Source of the DNA: FEN-1191 sp964528845
GTDB lineage: Bacteria > Pseudomonadota > Gammaproteobacteria > Steroidobacterales > Steroidobacteraceae
Assembly (NCBI GenBank): GCA_964528845.1
Contig: CAZGVE010000002.1
Coordinates: 1-64,000, forward strand
Direction: 5' to 3'
DNA length: 64,000 nucleotides
The position numbers and the translations under genes are program-made. The notes beneath the pieces were generated by a model. It was not told the DNA's origin. It made no database searches and worked only from the letters and a program-made list of their open reading frames with translations. Shown piece after piece: positions 25,856 through 33,503 of this stretch (its first letter is position 1; each line of letters begins with the position of its first letter).

Positions 25856-26619
25856 CCGAGCAGCAGCGGCAGGCGCAGCAGGAAGCCCGCGAACAGGCGC
25901 GTATGCATCCAGCTCAGCAGCACATTGTCGCGCCAGTACCGGAAGTGCGAAACGCCGCCCTCTTCGGGGCGGAAATAGCGCACCGGTGCCGGCAGATTGC
26001 GCAGCGGGATGCCGCGCCAGGCCAGCCGCACGGCTACCTCGACGTCGAAATCGAAGCGTCGCATCCAGGGCTGGAAGCGCATGGCGCGGATCAGCGGCGC
26101 GAGCGGATAAACGCGGAAACCGAACAGCGAATCGTGGATGCCGGCCCAGAGCGTCTCGAGGTTGGCCCACCAGTTCGAGATGCGCCGCCCGCGCACGCGC
26201 AGCAGCGGAGCGCTCGCATCGAACTGCGGCTCGCCGAGAATCAAGGCAGCCGGCGCGGACATCGAGGCCGCCATGAAATCCGGGATGCAGGCGGCCGGGT
26301 GCTGGCCGTCGGCGTCCATCGTCAGCGCGTGCGTAAAGCCCTCTGCCAGCGCGGCGCGGGCGCCGTGCAGTACGGCGGTGCCCTTGCCGCGATTGCGCGG
26401 GAGCACCAGTACACGCACGCCCGGATCCTGGCAGCTGAGCTGCTCGAGCGCTGCCGTGCTGCCATCGGTGCTGCCGTCGACGACCACCCAGACCACGGGC
26501 CACTGCGCGCGCGCAGCCTGCACGGTCGCGACCGCCTTTGGGCCCGGGTTGTAGCTTGGAATCAGGACCAGGTGGGTCCCGCCGCCCCCTGTCACCGGCT
26601 GTCTGGCCGGCCGATCCAC
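25828..26619 (-). CDS. Family 2 glycosyltransferase
   Basis: A 263-residue GT-A fold transferase of the DPM1-like branch. PSYNPG is at the N-terminus, VVDGSTDGS is the nucleotide-binding acidic motif, NRGKG is present, and the metal-binding TMDADGQHP is the DxD region. The basic hydrophobic C-terminus (LLRLPLLLGRRLR) may anchor it to the membrane. GTG start at 26619, overlapping the PlsC gene by 28 bp. It may glycosylate the pigment lipid, but the sugar is unknown. Confidence 0.85.
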   Translation of the reverse strand: MDRPARQPVTGGGGTHLVLIPSYNPGPKAVATVQAARAQWPVVWVVVDGSTDGSTAALEQLSCQDPGVRVLVLPRNRGKGTAVLHGARAALAEGFTHALTMDADGQHPAACIPDFMAASMSAPAALILGEPQFDASAPLLRVRGRRISNWWANLETLWAGIHDSLFGFRVYPLAPLIRAMRFQPWMRRFDFDVEVAVRLAWRGIPLRNLPAPVRYFRPEEGGVSHFRYWRDNVLLSWMHTRLFAGFLLRLPLLLGRRLRAKPI

Positions 26620-27401
26620 TGCGCCGCAGCTCCGCCCTGCAACTCGCTGCGGAAATGACGCTCGAGTTCATGCATGAAGCCGTCGAGATCCGCTGGCGGA
26701 TCGAAGCGCCGGCCCAGGCGCACCCGGCAAGTGATCGGCAGTGGGGGCCGGCGCCACAGCGGCCAGCCTTTGGACAGGAAGGGCGAATCCGTATCGATAA
26801 GCACAGTCTGCACCGGTACGCCGGAGCGCCTCGCGATAACGCCGACGCTGCGCGAGAGCGCGTTCAATGGCGCGCGCGTGCTGCGCGTGCCCTCGGGAAA
26901 CAGCAGCAGCGAACCGCCGGCGCGCAGATCGCGGACTGCCTCGCGCACCATCTGCCGTGGCGAACCGTTGCGGATGTAGCGCGCCAGCCGCGCCCCCGGC
27001 CCGAGCAGGATGTTCGCCATCAGATCGGCCTTCATCACGCAGGCCAGGTTCGGGTGCCGCGACAGGACCAGGACCGCGTCGATCAGCGCAGGATGGTTCG
27101 GCGCGAGGATCAGCGGCGGACCGTCGCGCAGAGTGTCCAGCTCCGTCAGGTCGAGCCGGTAAGCGCCAATCCACTGCAGCCAGTGCACATACAGCCGGAA
27201 GCCGCCCATGATGCCGCGGCGGCCAATGGCGCGCGCGGCGCGGCGTGGCAGCAGCGGATAGAGCGGCAGCGTGATCAGCGACCAGCCCAGGCAGATCAGT
27301 GCGAGCAGCAAGAGCGAGCAGTACAGCGAGGCTAACTCGACAGCGGCGCGGCTCCAGACCCGGAGCGGGGAAAAGGCGTTGACCGCGCGCGCTTCATTCA
27401 T
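26592..27401 (-). CDS. PlsC-like 1-acylglycerol-phosphate acyltransferase
   Basis: A 269-residue membrane-bound acyltransferase. A hydrophobic helix (about residues 20-45) precedes the catalytic APNHPALID (HxxxxD). The substrate-binding FPEGTRS motif follows about 75 residues later. It belongs to the PlsC branch, unlike the LpxL-type enzymes elsewhere in the window. The start at 27401 overlaps the MipA stop by 8 bp. In this locus it may build the lipid that receives the polyene chain. Confidence 0.86.
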   Translation of the reverse strand: MNEARAVNAFSPLRVWSRAAVELASLYCSLLLLALICLGWSLITLPLYPLLPRRAARAIGRRGIMGGFRLYVHWLQWIGAYRLDLTELDTLRDGPPLILAPNHPALIDAVLVLSRHPNLACVMKADLMANILLGPGARLARYIRNGSPRQMVREAVRDLRAGGSLLLFPEGTRSTRAPLNALSRSVGVIARRSGVPVQTVLIDTDSPFLSKGWPLWRRPPLPITCRVRLGRRFDPPADLDGFMHELERHFRSELQGGAAAQWIGRPDSR

Positions 27402-28272
27402 CGCTGTCGACCATCCGTGCGGAGGTGCTGACGTACCACACGATACCCAAACCCGCCGACCAGTAGCCAGCCTGCTGTACCAGCGGGCTGGCGGCGAACA
27501 CGGCGTGCTGCAGCCAGTCGTGTCGCAGGTAGGCCCCGATCCAGTAGCGGCCGTAGCGACGGCTGACCGCGGCCAGCAGCTCGCTGCCGGCATAGCCGCC
27601 GGCGGGCTCGTAGGCGGGACGTCCGATGGTCGCGTATTGCGGCGCGACGCCATAGAAATACCGGTTGTAGCTCGCCTGCGCGAACACCGGTCCGCCGAGC
27701 AGGCCTAAGTTCCAGCCCGGCGCCCAGGACGGGTCGTGCAGGTCCAGATTCAGCTGCGGCGTGAACTCGAAGCCGATCGCACGCGGGCTGAAACTGACGG
27801 TGACCGCTTCCCGCAGCGGGGTGCGCAGGTCCAGGCGCAGGTGCTCGTCCGCTCCGCGCCAGAGGTGCAGGCGCACGGAGGGTCCGGATTCCACGGTCGC
27901 GTCCAGGTTCGGCATGCCCGTGCGCGCACCGCTGCTGCTGCTGAATACCGGCGCACTGGCATTGGCGCTGAGCTCGAATTCCACATAACGCCGGTATATC
28001 AGGCGATCGCGTAGCCCCTCGCGGTCGGACCTCAGGAACCGGCCGCGATAGATGAAGTCTCCGAACGGCAAGGGCAGGACATGCCCGCCGTTCGCGCCGC
28101 GGTAGTCATCGAAGGCGATGAGTCCGGCCCCGACGCCGATTTCCCAGAGCGGATGCGGCTCGGCGGGGGCGCGCGCCGGCATCGCGAGCAGCGCCAGCAC
28201 CACTGCGGCCGCAAGCAGCCGGCCTGTCACTCGCCCGGCACGGCCGCGCCTGCCGCTGTGGCCGCTGATCAA
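27394..28272 (-). CDS. MipA/OmpV-family outer-membrane protein
   Basis: A 292-residue predicted outer-membrane beta-barrel. The signal peptide (about residues 15-37) ends near APAEPHPLW. WEIGVGAGLIAFDDYRGA is typical of the MipA/OmpV N-terminus, and alternating hydrophobic strands and repeated aromatic pairs run to the end (GYWSAGLGIVWYV). The TTG start forms a TTGA overlap with the chorismatase stop. It is unusual inside an aryl polyene operon and could support surface display of the pigment, but that is speculative. Confidence 0.83.
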   Translation of the reverse strand: MISGHSGRRGRAGRVTGRLLAAAVVLALLAMPARAPAEPHPLWEIGVGAGLIAFDDYRGANGGHVLPLPFGDFIYRGRFLRSDREGLRDRLIYRRYVEFELSANASAPVFSSSSGARTGMPNLDATVESGPSVRLHLWRGADEHLRLDLRTPLREAVTVSFSPRAIGFEFTPQLNLDLHDPSWAPGWNLGLLGGPVFAQASYNRYFYGVAPQYATIGRPAYEPAGGYAGSELLAAVSRRYGRYWIGAYLRHDWLQHAVFAASPLVQQAGYWSAGLGIVWYVSTSARMVDSDE

Positions 28273-29288
28273 ATGCCGACCGCTTCGATCTCGAGCAACA
28301 GGTCGCCGCGACAGATGTCAGCCCGAACGTACAGCACCGGTGCCCCCGGACCGATCTGCGCGCGCAGCTCCGAGTCGATCGTGCCGAGATCCTCCGGGCG
28401 GCGCACGTAGACCTTGTAGCGCAGGCGGTCCATCGCATAGCGCGCCGGACCGACGCGCGCGTTGGCGGCATCGAGAACGGCGCGGATGTTGCGCAGCGTC
28501 TCGAGCGTCTGCGCGCGGGCATCACCCGGATGGGCCGTGGCGTGGCCGACGATGCTGGCGGTGCCGGAGATGAACAGCGTTTCGCCCGAGCCGCTCTCGA
28601 TGCAGGCGCGCGCAAAGGTCGGACTGGCCGGCCCGTATTGCGGCGGGTAATCCCAGGCGCTCTGCTGGCGCGGATTCTCGAGTGCGATCGGCGCGCGCGC
28701 GGCGGCGATGCAGTAGACGGTCAGCGGACTCGCGGCCGCGAGGCCGATCGCGCTCGCGGCCGGAACGTTGCCCGTGACGCTGCGCCGCGCACCGCGAAAC
28801 GCGGACTGACGAGCATCGTTGAAATGGAAGTAGCGCTCGCCCGAGGCGGTTGCGCCATTGATGCGCGGCATGAAATTCCAGATCCGCACCGGGTGCGCAT
28901 GGCCCAGGGCGCCCAGCGCGTCGAACAGCTCGCGATAGGCCGCGGCGGTCGCCTGCCACAGCGTGTCACCGCCGCCGGATTCGGACTCCATTTCCGCGAC
29001 CTGCAGGCACGCAAACAGCAGCTGCCCGTGACGGCGGTACTGCACGCGCCCGTGCCAGCCGGACTGCTTCGGCCCGCGCACGCGCCAGAGCTCGACGATG
29101 CGGGGCTGGCCGGAGAGCACCGGGGCCCCGACGCGCGCCAGCGGCACGTCCGCGGGCGCCGCATCCGGCCGGGCGGCGGAGCTGCCAAAGCAGATGATCC
29201 CCAGGATGTCCTGCCACCACCCCTGCGGCCGCAGCTGGAGTTCGTCCAGCGGCGCGTAGTCGATGCGCAGCTCGGCCGGCGATCCCAT
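28269..29288 (-). CDS. XanB2/FkbO-like chorismatase (hydroxybenzoate synthase)
   Basis: A 339-residue member of the XanB2/FkbO/Hyg5 chorismatase family. In Xanthomonas, XanB2 cleaves chorismate to 3- and 4-hydroxybenzoate, the former being the xanthomonadin starter. The N-terminal half carries WRVRGPKQSGWHGR and the acidic/aromatic MPRINGATASGERYF core. The C-terminal YjgF-like half ends with LYVRADICRGDLLLEIEA, the diagnostic motif. It starts with a 1-bp overlap on the halogenase stop, tightly linking starter supply to halogenation. Confidence 0.87.
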   Translation of the reverse strand: MGSPAELRIDYAPLDELQLRPQGWWQDILGIICFGSSAARPDAAPADVPLARVGAPVLSGQPRIVELWRVRGPKQSGWHGRVQYRRHGQLLFACLQVAEMESESGGGDTLWQATAAAYRELFDALGALGHAHPVRIWNFMPRINGATASGERYFHFNDARQSAFRGARRSVTGNVPAASAIGLAAASPLTVYCIAAARAPIALENPRQQSAWDYPPQYGPASPTFARACIESGSGETLFISGTASIVGHATAHPGDARAQTLETLRNIRAVLDAANARVGPARYAMDRLRYKVYVRRPEDLGTIDSELRAQIGPGAPVLYVRADICRGDLLLEIEAVGI

Positions 29289-30616
29289 CAGCGTGCGGGC
29301 ATCGGTCCGCTGCCCGCGGGCTGGATGTTCAGCCGCCGCCGGCGCAGCGCCTGCAGGCTGCGCCGTGGATGCAGCAGCGAGGCGATGCGGTAGAGCCACT
29401 TGAAGTACCAGATCGAGCGCCAGATCGGAGTGCGGCCGAAGATATCTCCGGCCAGCACCGACAGCAGCGCTTCCTTCATGCGCAGCGGGTTGCGCGGTGC
29501 CAGAAAGATCTCCCGCAGGGTCGGGGAGGTCACGCGGTAGATGAACCAGGAGAACTCACGCGGTCCATGGCGCGCGAGGCGGTCGTAGCGGCGCAACGCG
29601 GCGGCGGCGCGCCTTGGGCTGCGCAGGCACTCCTCGATCGTATCGGCGCCCGCGAACGCGCTCTGCATCGCCAGCATCACGCCCGAGGAGAACACCGGAT
29701 CGATGAACGCGTAGGCGTCTCCGACCAGCAGGTGGTGGGGCCCGCAGGAGCGCCGCGCGCTATAGGAATAGTTGCCGGTGGCCTCGACGTCGCTGATCAG
29801 CGTCGCGCCGGCGAGCCGTTCGGCCAGCGGCGGGCACAGCGCGATGGTAGCGAGGAAATACTCGCGCACCGGCTCGACGCGGCGCTTCAGGTAATAGGGC
29901 CACACCACCGCGCCGATACTGGTGGCGCCATCGGACAGCGGAATGAACCAGAACCAGCCATGATCGAACCAGAAGATCGAGATGTGGCCCTCGCGTTCGC
30001 CCTCGAAGCGGCTCGCGCCACGGAAATGCGCGAACATTGCCGCGCTGTTGTGACGGGCGTTGCGCTGCTTGTCCCGCATTTGCGTGGCCAGCAGCGTATC
30101 GCGGCCGGAGGCATCGACCAGGAAACGCGCCCGCCACCGCTGCGTGCTGCCATCCTCGCACTGCGCCTGTGCCTGTACCGGCCACTCGCCGGCGGCGAAC
30201 TCCACGGTGCGCACGCGGCAGCCCTCATGCAGATCGGCGCCCAGGCGTACCGCGTTGCGCGCGAGGATCTCGTCGAACTGCGATCGGCGCACCTGGTAGG
30301 CGTACGGCATCGACTTGTCCCAGGCGTCGGCGAACAGGAATTCCTGCCGGCGGCCGTCCGAGGGTGAGACAAATTCGGCACCGAGCTTGCGCATGCCGAT
30401 CTCCCGCACCTGCTCGCCGACGCCGAGCGCGTCGAGCAGCGGCAGATTGGCCGGCAGCAGCGACTCGCCGATGTGGAAGCGCGGATGACGGCCCTTCTCG
30501 AGCAGCGCGACGCGATGTCCGCGCTGCGCCAGCAGCGCCGCGATGGTCGAGCCCCCGGGCCCGGCACCGATCACCAGCACATCCGCTTCGCGGACGGCCG
30601 CGTCCTGCTCGCTCAT
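29288..30616 (-). CDS. Flavin-dependent halogenase
   Basis: A 442-residue FAD enzyme of the phenolic/pyrrole halogenase branch. The FAD-binding VIGAGPGGSTIA is at the N-terminus and the diagnostic WxWxIP motif appears as HGWFWFIPLSDG. LVGDAYAFIDPVFSSGV is the second FAD contact. Xanthomonadins are brominated aryl polyenes, so halogenation of the aryl head is the natural guess. The halide and carrier-bound substrate are not shown by sequence. It heads the main pigment operon, with a promoter just upstream. Confidence 0.86.
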   Translation of the reverse strand: MSEQDAAVREADVLVIGAGPGGSTIAALLAQRGHRVALLEKGRHPRFHIGESLLPANLPLLDALGVGEQVREIGMRKLGAEFVSPSDGRRQEFLFADAWDKSMPYAYQVRRSQFDEILARNAVRLGADLHEGCRVRTVEFAAGEWPVQAQAQCEDGSTQRWRARFLVDASGRDTLLATQMRDKQRNARHNSAAMFAHFRGASRFEGEREGHISIFWFDHGWFWFIPLSDGATSIGAVVWPYYLKRRVEPVREYFLATIALCPPLAERLAGATLISDVEATGNYSYSARRSCGPHHLLVGDAYAFIDPVFSSGVMLAMQSAFAGADTIEECLRSPRRAAAALRRYDRLARHGPREFSWFIYRVTSPTLREIFLAPRNPLRMKEALLSVLAGDIFGRTPIWRSIWYFKWLYRIASLLHPRRSLQALRRRRLNIQPAGSGPMPAR

Positions 30617-30656
30617 CGCTGGAAGTTTCCCCGCGCAGACCTGGTACCGGGACCCG

Positions 30657-30685
30657 ATTCTAGCGATCCCGGACGGGCTTGTCGT
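30657..30685 (-). promoter_or_regulatory. Promoter of the halogenase-headed operon
   Basis: On the minus strand ACGACA (30680-30685, 4 of 6 to TTGACA) is followed after exactly 17 bp by TAGAAT (30657-30662, 5 of 6 to TATAAT). The predicted start, near 30650, leaves a leader of about 34 nt before the halogenase ATG. Confidence 0.55.
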
Positions 30686-30698
30686 GACGGTCGGGGCC

Positions 30699-30717
30699 GC
30701 GCCTCGCTTCGAGGCGC
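30699..30717 (-). terminator. Hairpin after the hydratase stop
   Basis: GCGCCTCG (30699-30706) and CGAGGCGC (30710-30717) form a perfect 8-bp stem with a 3-nt loop, two bases past the hydratase-family stop. There is no T-tract. It separates the ligase-hydratase unit from the halogenase promoter, so partial termination or mRNA-end protection is likely. Confidence 0.45.
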
Positions 30718-30718
30718 C

Positions 30719-31522
30719 TCAATCGAGCGCGAGTTCGACGTTGCCGAGGCCGCCAAAGCTGACGCTGACGCGCGCGCCGGGTGTCACCGGGTGCAGGCCG
30801 GCGCAGCTGCCGGTGGTGATGAGCTCGCCGCGGCGCAGCGGCACACCGCGAGCAATCGCATCGTTGACGAGCCAGAGCAGCGGCAGCCGCGGATCGCCGT
30901 GCCCGTGCCCGCCGCGGCCTTCATGCACCGCGCGGCTGCCGTCCGCGCCCAGCACCTCCAGCCGCAGCGGCAGGTCACCGAGGGCGAGCGTGCGCCAGTC
31001 CCGGCAGCCTAAGCCACGCACCAACCCTGCGTTGCTCAGGTTATCAGCCAGCCGATCGAGCGGCGGGGCCGCATCGAGCTTCGCGAATCGGCTGTGGACG
31101 ATCTCGAGGACCGGGTGGACGGTGTCGATTGCGGCGTCGAGATCGTCCGGCCGGTAGTGACGACCGGCGGGCAGCGCCTCCATGTCGCGGCCGAGCGTAA
31201 AGGCGATCTCGGGCTCCACACCGACCCCGTCGCCGTCCGGGCACGACACGCGGGCCGGTGAATCATGGATATCGCGCCGGTACAGCGGCGCGGCCTGCCC
31301 ACGATCCGCTTGGCCCTGATCCGCAGCGCTCATCGAAGCCTTCCAGCCCCCGATCGACGCGCCGAGCAGCTGCGCCAGCGCGACCTGGACCTCGTAGGCC
31401 TGTGCTTCGCTGCCCGGTGCGAGTTCGTGCGGCAGCGCCGGGGGGCGCAGCGTGCCGGCCGGCCGCGGGCCGCGCAGTGCGCAAAGCAGCGCTGCAGCCC
31501 GCTGCATGCTCGCTTGGCTCAT
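30719..31522 (-). CDS. 2-keto-4-pentenoate hydratase/decarboxylase family protein
   Basis: A 267-residue protein of the MhpD/4-oxalocrotonate decarboxylase fold. GASIGGWKASM and GVEPEIAFTLGRDM (metal-binding Glu pair), then HPVLEIVHSRF and a terminal TTGSCAGLHPV, are characteristic. In aromatic meta-cleavage pathways these enzymes hydrate or decarboxylate 2-keto acids, but no such pathway is nearby. Its 1-bp overlap with the ligase-ACP gene indicates a shared role with an acyl or aryl adenylate. Substrate unknown; this is an unexpected member of a pigment locus. Confidence 0.75.
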   Translation of the reverse strand: MSQASMQRAAALLCALRGPRPAGTLRPPALPHELAPGSEAQAYEVQVALAQLLGASIGGWKASMSAADQGQADRGQAAPLYRRDIHDSPARVSCPDGDGVGVEPEIAFTLGRDMEALPAGRHYRPDDLDAAIDTVHPVLEIVHSRFAKLDAAPPLDRLADNLSNAGLVRGLGCRDWRTLALGDLPLRLEVLGADGSRAVHEGRGGHGHGDPRLPLLWLVNDAIARGVPLRRGELITTGSCAGLHPVTPGARVSVSFGGLGNVELALD

Positions 31523-33480
31523 CAGGCCGCACCATCGCGGCGCGCCTCGATGAACAGTGCCAGCTCGCCGATCGTCGGGTGCTCGAACAGGTCGGTGACT
31601 TCGACCTTGCCGGGCCACTGGCGCTCGATGCGCTCATGGATCGCGAGCAGCTTGAGCGAGCTGGCGCCAAGGTCGAACAGGCTCTCGTCGACGTCTATGC
31701 TGCGGCCACCGAGTTCCGACTCGCAGATCACGCGCAGCTGCCCTTCGACCTGGCCCCCGCTCGCAGCAGCATTGGGCTGCGCGGCCTCGAGTCGCGCGAG
31801 CTCGTCCAGCACACCGTCGAACGCGCCGGCGAGATATTCCTGCTCCAGCACGTGACGCTGGATCTTGCCGCTGGTCGTCTTCGGGATTCGGAGCACCGGT
31901 ACCACCCGCTCCACGTCCAGTCCGGCCAACTCAGCCAGGCGCCGCCGGAGTGCGTGCGCAACCGGCACGAAGTCAGCAGCCTCGCCGCGAAACAGCACGA
32001 ACACGACCAGCTCGTCGGTCTGCGCCTGCGCGGGCCGCACCCCCGCGACCACGACCTTGCCGAGTTCCAGCCCCGACAGTCCGCCGGCGAGCTGTTCGAG
32101 ATCGTGCGGGTAGTAGTTCTGCCCGTTGACGAACAGGATTTCCTTGTGGCGGCCTGTCACGTAAAGCTCGCCATCCTGCAGCAGCCCGAGATCTCCGGTG
32201 CGCAGCCAGCCCCCGGCAGTAAAGGCCGCGGTGTTGGCCGCCGCGTCTTCGTAGTAGCCGGCCGTGACGCTCGGGCCGCGAATCTGGATGTGGCCGACGG
32301 TAGCTGCCGGCAGCGGCTCATCGGCATCGTCCGCGATGCGCAGTTCGCAGCATGGCAGCACCCGGCCCACTCCCATCAGGGCGAGCGCGTCGCGCTCGCC
32401 TTCGGCCAGCACCGCGGGCCGCGCGCCGACTCCGAGCTGGTGGCGGTTGAATCGCGTGGTATGAAACGTGGTCCCAAGCGGCGGGAACGTCACACCGAGG
32501 GACGCCTCTGCGAGTCCGTACACCGGGAACATGGCGCTGCGTGCGAGACCGGCAGGCGCGAGCCGCGCGAGGAACTCCTCGCACAGCTCAACGCTGATCG
32601 GCTCGGCGCCATTGAAGACCAGCCGCACGGCGTGCAGGTCCAGTCCGTCGGGTGCGCGCTCGCCGAGCACCTTCAGGTAGTGCCGATAGCCGAAATTCGG
32701 CGAGCACAGGATCGTCGCTCCCACGCGCGCGGCGAGCTGCAGCCACAGTAGCGGACGGCGCACGAACAGCTCGGTCGGCAACAGGTGCGTATGTACGCGG
32801 GCGCCGAACATCGTCAGATAGAAGCCGATCAGACCCATGTCGTGCGTCAGCGGCATCCAGGAGAGGCTGCGGTCCCGCGGCGTCAGGCCCGCACCCGCGG
32901 CCAGCGCCCGGATGTTGGCGATCAGGTTGGCGTGCGTGAGCACGACGCCCTTGGGTTCGGCGGTCGAGCCGGAGGAGAACTGGATGAACGCGGTATCAGA
33001 CGAGGCGGCGCGATGGGTCCGGCCGCTGCGCCCGAGCGCGTCGAGCTCATCGACCAGGAACGCGCGCGTGCGCAGCGCCTGGTACGTGGCGTCCTCGCCG
33101 TGCGCAGCCGCGCACGTACCGATGCGCTCGAGCAGTCGGGCCTCGGTGTAGATGAACGGCGCGCCCAGGCGGCGCGCGATGCGCAGCGCCTTGCGGCGAT
33201 GCTCGTCCGTGACACCGGGCGCGACCGGTACCGGGATGATGCCGCCGAGCACCGCGGCCCAGAACGCGTCGATGAACGGCTCGTTGCCCGAGACCAGCAG
33301 CAGCATCGTGTCTCCCGGGCGCGCGCCGAGACGCTGCAGCCGGTACAGGATGCCGAGCGCGCGCTGGTAGAGCTCCGCGCCGCTGATGCTGCGCGCCTCG
33401 GTCTCGCCCTCGAGATAGGTCAGGCGCGGCTCCGCGTCGCGATTGGCTTCGAGCAGCGCGCTGAGAGTGGTCGCATCCAT
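31522..33480 (-). CDS. Fatty acyl-AMP ligase-like protein with C-terminal ACP
   Basis: A 652-residue didomain. Residues 1-560 are an adenylating enzyme of the FAAL branch: FSSGSTAEPKGVVLTH (A3), FNGAEPI, YGLAEASL and GRHKEILFVNGQNYYP are FAAL-type signatures, with the catalytic Lys in TTSGKIQRH. Residues about 570-645 are a carrier domain with the phosphopantetheine Ser in FDLGASSLKLL. It should adenylate an acyl or aryl acid and load it onto its own carrier domain. The start lies only 23 nt from the divergent acyltransferase start, with overlapping -10 elements between. Confidence 0.88.
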   Translation of the reverse strand: MDATTLSALLEANRDAEPRLTYLEGETEARSISGAELYQRALGILYRLQRLGARPGDTMLLLVSGNEPFIDAFWAAVLGGIIPVPVAPGVTDEHRRKALRIARRLGAPFIYTEARLLERIGTCAAAHGEDATYQALRTRAFLVDELDALGRSGRTHRAASSDTAFIQFSSGSTAEPKGVVLTHANLIANIRALAAGAGLTPRDRSLSWMPLTHDMGLIGFYLTMFGARVHTHLLPTELFVRRPLLWLQLAARVGATILCSPNFGYRHYLKVLGERAPDGLDLHAVRLVFNGAEPISVELCEEFLARLAPAGLARSAMFPVYGLAEASLGVTFPPLGTTFHTTRFNRHQLGVGARPAVLAEGERDALALMGVGRVLPCCELRIADDADEPLPAATVGHIQIRGPSVTAGYYEDAAANTAAFTAGGWLRTGDLGLLQDGELYVTGRHKEILFVNGQNYYPHDLEQLAGGLSGLELGKVVVAGVRPAQAQTDELVVFVLFRGEAADFVPVAHALRRRLAELAGLDVERVVPVLRIPKTTSGKIQRHVLEQEYLAGAFDGVLDELARLEAAQPNAAASGGQVEGQLRVICESELGGRSIDVDESLFDLGASSLKLLAIHERIERQWPGKVEVTDLFEHPTIGELALFIEARRDGAA

Positions 33481-33485
33481 GTGCG

Positions 33486-33493
33486 TCTATAAT
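33486..33493. promoter_or_regulatory. Overlapping divergent -10 elements
   Basis: The octamer at 33486-33493 reads TATAAT on the plus strand (33488-33493) and TATAGA on the minus strand (33486-33491). It fills the 23-bp gap between two divergent starts (33480 and 33504). Either transcript would begin almost at the start codon. Confidence 0.4.
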
Positions 33494-33503
33494 TCCAGCC
33501 CGC

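Noticed and set aside
13463..33480. Recent horizontal transfer of the pigment locus
   Set aside because: No integrase, IS, tRNA junction or visible base-composition shift at either edge.
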